Source of the DNA: Toxorhynchites rutilus septentrionalis
Lineage: Eukaryota; Arthropoda; Insecta; Diptera; Culicidae
Assembly: GCF_029784135.1 (NCBI RefSeq)
Contig: NC_073744.1
Location: 102,483,303 to 102,547,302 of the forward strand
Direction of reading: 5' to 3'
Length of the DNA: 64,000 nucleotides
The position numbers and the translations under genes were made by a program. A model generated the notes under the pieces. That model made no database searches and was not told the origin of the DNA. It saw only the letters and a list, made by a program, of their open reading frames with translations. Of the stretch, positions 57,733 to 64,000 are shown piece after piece. Within the stretch, counting starts at the first letter, position 1, and each line of letters begins with the position of its first letter.

Positions 57733-58620
57733 GACGTAGGACTACGTCTTTCATTTCTATACCGGGGTGTAAAACCAAAGTTTCGAGAACGAAAGCGTTA
57801 CGCCGGAGACCGAGATTTTGAGCGTTAATAGCTCTTAAACAACTGAACGAAATGGTATGATAAACACTTCATTTGAAAGATAAAATGTCTACGCGTCATA
57901 TACTTGTTGTTTTTTCATCCAAAAACTTGTTTCAATAGTCTTAAAATTGCTTTCAAAACAGGCTATTGAAATCAAAAATCGGTATATAAGCGAGCGCCGC
58001 TCGTAAACCCACTCAGTTATGATTGAACAGCGATTGGAGCATGTTGTCGCTGTTGTTGTAAAGCTAATTTTGTTTATCATGGAAGCGCTGATGAACGGTG
58101 TCACCAAGAGCCTGTTTGTGCACCTAAGGCCAAAAGGGAATCCATCAGGAGGAGAGTGATGCCACGGTTCCGCTTGAAACATCGGAGCAGCCACCACACA
58201 CACACACACATACACGCGCGGAATTCTCGTTGCTATCATCGTTGCTGAAAAAACATCCATGCCTCTCACGCTGAAGGTCACGAGTTCAATTCTCACTCCC
58301 GACATTCTTCCAAAAATGGAAGTAAAAAGTGACGAACCAGCCAAATGAGTTGAAAATCACTATAATACAGATAAAAAAAAAAACTGCAACCAAATACATT
58401 TGGTTTTGATATTTTTCAATCAATCGCAATTAACAGGAAAGCTTCTGAATATTTTTTTCCCCATCAGTGGAAATTTTCGTATCCAATATTGGATGCATAA
58501 CATGAAAAACGGAAAATGTTTCACATCGCGAAAATCAAGTCATTTTCGAGCGATTATTTGCTTTCTACTCATATAATGCTGCGACCAAATACATTTCGTT
58601 TTTGATTTTTTCAATCAAGT
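57733..58620 (+). mobile_element. GACGTAGGA-group element related to the satellite carrier, deleted
   Basis: R end GACGTAGGACTACGTC at 57733 after T5. The next 180 bp match the R side of 25144-27767. TATATAAGCGAGCG at about 57984 is a promoter-like box followed by a block of about 220 bp (ATGAACGGTGTCACCAAGAG) also found in the other element. After a tRNA-related insert (about 58240-58378, GGTCACGAGTTCAATTC B box) the sequence matches the flank preceding the 198-bp arrays, but no array is present. The L end is missing; it abuts another R-like end at about 58627. Confidence 0.65.
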
Positions 58621-58626
58621 GCGATC

Positions 58627-59640
58627 AACGTAAGACCACGTCTTTCGGCAATTTATTAGAGGTGCAATGAATCTTTAGGAATTCCCGCTCTACGCGCACT
58701 GACAAACAATGTTTACTCAACAATTTCTCAAACTAGAAATGGGTGTTGTGAGAAAGGATTAGCGAACGCGAAAACGACAAACGGGAGAAAGATACGTTTG
58801 GAGGTTGAAGGAAATTGGCAGAAAACTTCTTCATTCTATCATTCAAATAATGTGATTAATACCACATCGTTTTGCCAGAAAGAGATTATTAATGCTCAAA
58901 GGAGGAATCGAGTCCTCCGAGGAAATTACCCAGCGCAAATTAGAGTCGACTATCGATTGCGGCGTTCGTACACAAATAATTTTATAATGCAGTTTCACCA
59001 AAGTGATTTCTTCGATATGGGGATATATTCACTACATCATGTCATGTATTTCATATTCTTCATTAAGAAATCCATATCCATGGCACCTACCGGTAACGAA
59101 TTATTATCGAAACCACGTTTTTCGCTAAATGCTCCTTTCAGTTCGACCTGTAAAAAACTTTTCTGTACTCTAATCCATCAAATTTGGAGCCCTGGAAAGG
59201 GCCGTTGATTATATGCTAAGCTAATATAGCACGCTCTCCTCGGATACGATGGGCCAGCTGGATGTCCTTGGGCATGATGTGACGCGTTTTGCATGGATAG
59301 CACACAAATTGGTATCTTCGAATAAGCCTCCTGCAGCGTCATAGCCTTTGGAAGCGCAAGTCGGTTTTGAAGTCCTGAGCAATTCCCCGAACCAAATGCT
59401 GCAAAAGTAGCTTGTGGATCAGCAATTCGGTCGACTTCCGATAGCGATGAATTTCACGCAAAGTTCCCGGTCGATAGCGATGTGGCTTCTCCACCTATCC
59501 TGCTACTGGTGCGCTTATCCGAGCTGACTTCGTGTGCCTTACCACCGAATGGCTAACGAGCTGTCTGCGAAAGACTAACGAGCTCGAGTCCTCACGGTGC
59601 GAGAGTAGAGTAAGAAATGGACGAAAGCAAAGGAAGCGTC
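58627..59640. mobile_element. Degenerate GACGTAGGA-group element carrying a histone H3 relic
   Basis: The left side is a decayed R-type end, AACGTAAGACCACGTCTTTC. The histone H3 relic lies on the minus strand at 59586-59222 with its stem-loop at 59188-59203. The far end is obscured by a minus-strand copy of the AGAGGCGAATGAAC retro tail at about 59640-59710. Confidence 0.55.
59188..59586 (-). pseudogene. Histone H3 pseudogene with 3' stem-loop
   Basis: Minus-strand sequence tracks H3 almost from the start codon: QTARxSxGGKA, [73 protein letters not shown], with several small deletions shifting frame between blocks and the ATG degraded. Immediately downstream is stem-loop GGCCCT-TTCC-AGGGCT at 59203-59188. 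About 365 bp against 411 bp for a complete H3. As for the H2A relics, the retained 3' processing signal and lack of a poly(A) tail point to capture from genomic DNA. Confidence 0.85.
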
Positions 59641-59710
59641 TTCTTCTTCTTCTTTCTTTGTTTTTAAGAGGCTTTAAACTTTGCAGTTCATTCGCCTCTA
59701 GCCCAGTGAA

Positions 59711-60210
59711 GAGCCACAATAAAACCAGCCCAGAGGGGACTGGCGAAAGGGAAACCAAAAAAAATCACTCATCAGATCTGTCCGCTCGACTCTCGGTTAA
59801 AGAAGAAGGTAGGAAGGGATCCTATGCTTCATAAGATATTTAATATATGCTGTAAAGAAAAGTAAATATTTACTGATCCGAGGACCAAAGCAGTAACGAA
59901 GCACAAGTGACCCAGCGAAAGGCGCGTTCCAAAAACAAAAAAAAAAGGCCCTTCTCAGGAGGATAGGAAGGAAAGGAGTGGTAAGGATTTGGGTGGGATT
60001 GAAAGGAATGGATTAGGGAGGAGTGACATGGGTAGGAAAAGGGGAAGGAGTGGGATAGGTATGGCTTCTGAAATTGTGAAGTAGTTAGTTGGCATTTGTT
60101 AGTAATTTATTTATTTTTTTACATGTATATATATTTTATTTAATTTAATTTTATTTTATATATGTATACACATACACATATTTATATGTATTTAAAAAGT
60201 ATTGAGTGTC
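59711..60210. other. Purine-rich, gene-free stretch
   Basis: 59950-60065 is strongly G/A-biased (repeated GGAAAGGAGTGG, GGGATAGG words), then AT-rich. Possibly the untranslated region of a retroelement that also includes the hairpin repeats to the right. No supportable ORF. Confidence 0.35.
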
Positions 60211-60590
60211 AGGAATCGCCATCAATTCCACTGAGTGAAATGAAGGACAACTCGCGGCCTTTAGAGAAAATATAATATTAGACTAGGAACCGCCACTCAC
60301 CCTACCATCTCCAAAAATAAGGTGAGAGTCGGTTTCCGGTCCTACGATTATGAAAGTTATTTAAAGAAATAATCCGATTAAATATAATATGAATAAGTGA
60401 AAGCCTGGAGACCGCCCTCCGTCCCATCCCTCCTTAAATAAGGCGGAAGGTGGCTCCAGGTCTTTCGATTTATGAATTATTTTATGAACAGTATGGTAAA
60501 TAGTATCAAGAGATCGAGGGCTGGAGCCGCCGTCCATCCCACCTCCTTCAAAAATAAGGTGGACGGCAACTCCGGGCCGTTCGGTTTAAC
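60211..60590. repeat. Tandem hairpin repeats, about 118-bp period, covarying stems
   Basis: Three clear units and one weaker unit. Hairpins: about 60284-60345 (GAACCG..ACTCACC pairs with GGTGAGAG.CGGTTTC), 60404-60460 (CCTGGAG..CCTCCG pairs with CGGAAGG..CTCCAGG), 60519-60580 (GGCTGGAG..CCGTCCA pairs with TGGACGG..CTCCGGGCC). Each has a TCCxxxAAATAAG loop and is followed by an AT-rich spacer. The stem sequence differs between units while pairing is kept. A fourth, poor unit is at 60211-60260. Confidence 0.75.
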
Positions 60591-60599
60591 TAAAATAAT

Positions 60600-62490
60600 A
60601 TTGATTGATATAAAAATGCTGCAGATCAAAGGTTAAATTTATGTAATAGAAGGAATTATTTATTTGTTTTTATTATTACCCTTTGGAGGGCTGGAAACTT
60701 TCCTGGTGTGTGTGTTATTTGTGTTAGTGTTATTTTTATTTGGAGTGGAGTGGTATAGAGTGTTAGCATGTGATTGTTGATTGTTGTTATGTGGGTTAGA
60801 GTGCCTATAAGAAGAGTGACGCCAATGTCAAAATTGGAACAGCGTTGAGCTGTCAGCGTCATTCCAAACGAACAAATGATCTGTCAAATTCAGCCTGAGA
60901 AGAAAAATAAATTGCGAGTATTGTGCTCATTGTGATTTTAAAATAGCAAAATGTTTGTAACTGTTTGTATCCCTTTGCTCGACTACAGTAAGTAGATTCA
61001 TTATAATTCCAATGTTTTTATGATCGCCAATTATTTTATTGATAATTCCATGGAATAGCGCGAACTAGCGCTTGCCCGAGCAGCTGCGGAAAACTTCTCC
61101 AGAAGGGATGAAAGGTAGTTTTGCAAACTACTGCCGAAAAGAGTTTGTCCTGCTGCTAGTCTATTTTGCTCGGAAGCCAGCGAATAAACTACTGCTACTG
61201 GGATATGCTGGTGTCTGGTTCCGCTATCCGGGAGTGATTTTATCTGATGCTGGTTCCTTTCGAAGTAAAATCAATATCGAATTGTGAAGACAACTATGGA
61301 ATAGTCGGAACAGTATCCCAGTGCGTGTGAGGCTGCTAAATCTAAGCAACAATAATGAAATCTGGAATACCTACAAAATAGAGATGGACGAGACCGGGCA
61401 CCGGAAAGCAAAAGCTTCAGGAAGTGTTTCGGCGTAGTGATGTTGCTGCTGCACCTGGAACTGGGAATCTACATACTGAGTCAGGAAAAATACTTCATTG
61501 TGGATTATTCAAACACCAATCTCCAACATCGGTAAGTTCATTCTTCATATTTTTTTTTCCTCAAGAGTTAACAGTGTTTTCTTTGTTTCATTCATCCATA
61601 TGCGTGATTTAGTTTTCGCATAAAAAGGAATGAAATCCTGCAGGCACCTACCCATGTCGCTAATTCTATATCTTGGGAACTGGAAGATTTTTTTATGGAG
61701 TGAAACAGATGTAAATGTAGATTGTACTGCGAGAATACACATGCATTGTTGCATATTTTATACTACGAGACTATTGACCACAGTAGCTGCCCAAAAGACA
61801 TTCTTTCCGTATGATATGACCTGTGGAAAGCGATCTGCGGTTGATATTTGAGGAAAGGTGGATTGCGATATCCGGTTTGTCGTGTTGCCGAACAATTCCA
61901 TTCTAGCTCTGATAGTTTTATTTAGGTGTCGTCTATGGGCATTCTGCAGTATAGAATACAATTAGGTACAATACAATATTATGACCAGAATCATGATAAG
62001 GGCTGTCCATATACCACGTAGACAGATATAGAGAGACATGAGGTAAGCAAAATAATGTAAACGGTTCATATAAATTTTCCAAAATGTATATGGGTATTTT
62101 TTTCACGGAGGTGTAGGGAGGTTGTCGAAATCCTTCGAAAAGATACCAAGGTGTATGGACAGCCCCAAAAATGGAGGTTAAGTGCATTAATTGATGGCCA
62201 AGCTCTTGTATTCCTTTAAAAGTATTAAATACATCCTATTACATACTTTAATACATTTCATATTAGAGTAAATGATGTATTTTGACCAATCTGCATGTGT
62301 TTAAAAAAATAAAAAAGAATCTGTTCGTTATCCATAAATTAAACTTTCGGTTTTACAGGAATGGCAAAAATGAAATGAATGAACAAGAGTTGGATTATAC
62401 TATACTATTTATTGTTTTCTGGAACATCTAACCTGTCGATCAATAGAGTTACATTGCCATCGATCTACTATCGTACTTATTCTTATGAAT
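60600..62490. other. No gene assigned
   Basis: Short frames at 60951 (MFVTVCIPLLDY followed by a GTAAGT-like donor, ACAGTAAGTAG) and at 61386-61540 (ending in TCGGTAAGTTC) could be exons, but the frames contain stops and match nothing I know. 62050-62150 is a plain AT-rich stretch. If a host gene exists here it would be on the plus strand; evidence is weak. Confidence 0.3.
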
Positions 62491-62493
62491 TTT

Positions 62494-64000
62494 CTATGGC
62501 TGATGAATTTTCAACCGGAAATACAAGAACCGCCTTATTAGTTTCTTTTTTAAATCATGACATTCATTGAAATGTGTAGCTGGAATGTTTGCTAGTTGCG
62601 CTTTAATTACATCAAACACGGTATCGTTTTCCATATTTTTCAACTCGCTTCTGAATACAATTTCCAGTTTCAAAAAAAAAGATAAAGGTTGGTTCATTCA
62701 CGTATACCAATGCTTGACCTGTGAAATCTTTAGTAATGGTTAGTTTTGTGTAATCCGAGATAAATGGTTCAGTGGCTAAGCATTTTTCAACACTATGTTA
62801 ACAAACTGCGCCATGCTTTGCCACTTTATAAACGACCATTCCAGCAAGGTGATAGACCACATTCTTCTCATTGTCGTTAATTTCCTTCAATGCTGCCTGC
62901 GTGTCTATCTTAGTCAGTTCGTTTATATCAGGTACTTTCCGCTCCTCAATGGCTTTTTTCTCCTTCAATTGCTTCACGTTAGAGGGAAAGTTCAAAAGCC
63001 AATCTGTGTCGTCTGTCTCATAAGATGACCCGGAAACCACTGTCAAATACTGTGAAATGGTTAATGATTTTAGGAAGCATTTGAATTGCAAGGCGGTAGG
63101 TTTCTTCTGTCGTATTCGAATTAGAGAAAAGATATTCTCGACACAATCTTGAGTGAATCTCGCTGTAAATAGGAAGCTGTACCCTTTCACGTTCAAGAAC
63201 ATGTCTTGCAACCTGAGTATGGCATTCGTTGCTAGAATTATGGATGCCTGCCATGGTTTCCAATACCGTTTATGTCCTACCTCCACAGCGTAAATGATTT
63301 TTTTGAAAAAAATATAGAACTGCAGCGTCTCCTTATACTTTTGCGAATTTTCTAAAATATAAATAAAAAAAATGAGTTAATCTAAAACATACGAAGAGTC
63401 TAAGAAAATGTAATTTCGTCCTCAGATATAGTTTATAGATATAGCCTTGGAAACTAGTAAAAATTAGTATGCAGAGGTTTTTGGGACAGGGAAGATTCTT
63501 GTGATGGTTTGTGACCGGGGAGAACTAATCCAGCAAATTGAACCAAATCTGGTATGTGGGGGTTTTAGAAGGCAAGAAATTTTTCTATGCTGGTATCAGA
63601 CTCCCAAATGAAACAAATTTCTGCATAACTCTAGAACTAATCAAGCAAATTGAACCAAATTTGGCATGTGGGGGTTTTAGGAGGCAGGAAATTCTTCTAT
63701 GGTGGTTTCGAAACAAATTACGTATTTTGTGGATGACCCCTAGCCAAATTATTCTCTATATTAACTGAATCATTAAGAGTACTACAGAATCTTTGCTCAC
63801 CTTTGCTCAAAGCCATTTTCATCGATCTATTTTTCGAGAGTTGAAACCATTGTGATAGTGTTTCTATGAAATATGCGGTTGGTAGAACTTCAGGTCGGTT
63901 TGCAGCATGGCTGTAGAATCGAAGTGCGGCCGAAACATTACGGTTTACAATTTTTTCAGAATTGATGACCTTCATCACATCAAAGTTGTTCCTTTTCTTT
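62494..64000 (-). pseudogene. P-element/THAP9-like transposase, C-terminal part (runs off the window)
   Basis: Exon to 63801 on minus (AALRFYSHAANRPEVLPTA, FIETLSQWFQLSKNRS), donor GTGAGC at 63800-63795, acceptor TTATATTTTAG ending at 63352. The next exon from 63351 has phase intact: ENSQKYKETLQFY, then GYSFLFTARFTQDCVENIF and RQKKPTALQFKCFLKS, the hallmark of the P-element transposase C-terminal domain. An in-frame TAA at about 62803 follows GAVC; the same frame continues (HSVEKCLATEPF). A T9 run near 62670 shifts the frame into LEIVFRSELKN and CHDLKKKLIRRFLYFRLKI, the usual family end. The transposase inserts P-type elements and has an RNase-H-like catalytic fold. The THAP domain, if present, lies outside the window. 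One stop and one frameshift make it likely inactive. Confidence 0.8.
63524..63715. repeat. Two-copy tandem duplication in the P-like intron
   Basis: AAATTGAACCAAATYTGGYATGTGG with GGGGTTTTAGRAGGCAGGAA occurs at about 63535-63600 and again at 63645-63710, about 107 bp apart. It lies wholly inside the 449-nt intron (63352-63800). Minisatellite-like; no coding meaning. Confidence 0.75.

Noticed and set aside
60951..61540. Host gene exons with GTAAGT-type donors
   Set aside because: Candidate exons contain stops in the linked frame and resemble nothing known; insufficient to annotate.

Overview
This is a repeat-dominated piece of insect nuclear DNA, most likely from a mosquito and probably Aedes. 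The evidence is tRNA-derived SINEs of a mosquito type, an I-clade LINE, a BEL/Pao retroelement, very dense nested DNA transposons, and histone 3' ends with a metazoan stem-loop plus an insect-type AAAGAG downstream element. The species call is inference. I see no ordinary single-copy host gene that I can name; almost every recognisable coding region belongs to a transposon or to a histone relic carried by one.

The main theme is a group of related non-autonomous DNA transposons. One end ('R-type') starts GACGTAGGAYTACGTC. The other ('L-type') carries AACCG..GTGACGTAGGA about 30 bp inside the terminus. They sit in A/T runs with an AAAA or TTTT duplication. They carry decayed replication-dependent histone genes: H2A in five copies (1-1263, 1471-3938, 10223-12668, 13268-15023, 43966-47687), H4 near 34.0 kb and H3 near 59.2-59.6 kb. 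Several relics keep TATA boxes, the 6-bp/4-nt histone mRNA stem-loop and the U7-type AAAGAG element. Related elements at 25144-27767 and 57733-58620 carry a 198-bp satellite or an unidentified promoter block.

Layout. 1-3.9 kb: two H2A elements in inverted orientation. 3.9-10.2 kb: AT-rich repeats, a 1-kb hAT-like element and MITEs. 10.2-12.7 kb: third H2A element. 13.1-19.1 kb: a BEL/Pao element with both LTRs, a 962-codon Gag-protease ORF and most of Pol deleted; its 5' LTR is split by a fourth H2A element. 19.3-20.95 kb: an apparently intact, one-intron pogo/Tigger-like transposase. 21-33 kb: SINEs, hAT-like and Harbinger-like MITEs, and the satellite-bearing element. 33.4-41.4 kb: the H4 relic, a Feilai-like SINE, foldback repeats and a 2.2-kb palindrome. 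41.9-56.9 kb: a transposon with two convergent genes (TNP2-like transposase and DUF4806 protein), ended by CCCAGCAAACATTAAATCG and opened up by a 4.35-kb nested insertion and by a 5.8-kb I-clade LINE sitting in a roughly 52-nt intron. 57-61 kb: a SINE, the H3 relic and covarying hairpin repeats. 62.5-64 kb: the C-terminal part of a P-element/THAP9-like transposase on the minus strand, running off the window.

Insertion order can be read from target duplications in several places: the BEL insertion precedes the H2A element in its LTR; the transposase gene precedes the LINE fragment, which precedes the H2A element in the LINE's T-tract, which precedes the mariner inside that element.
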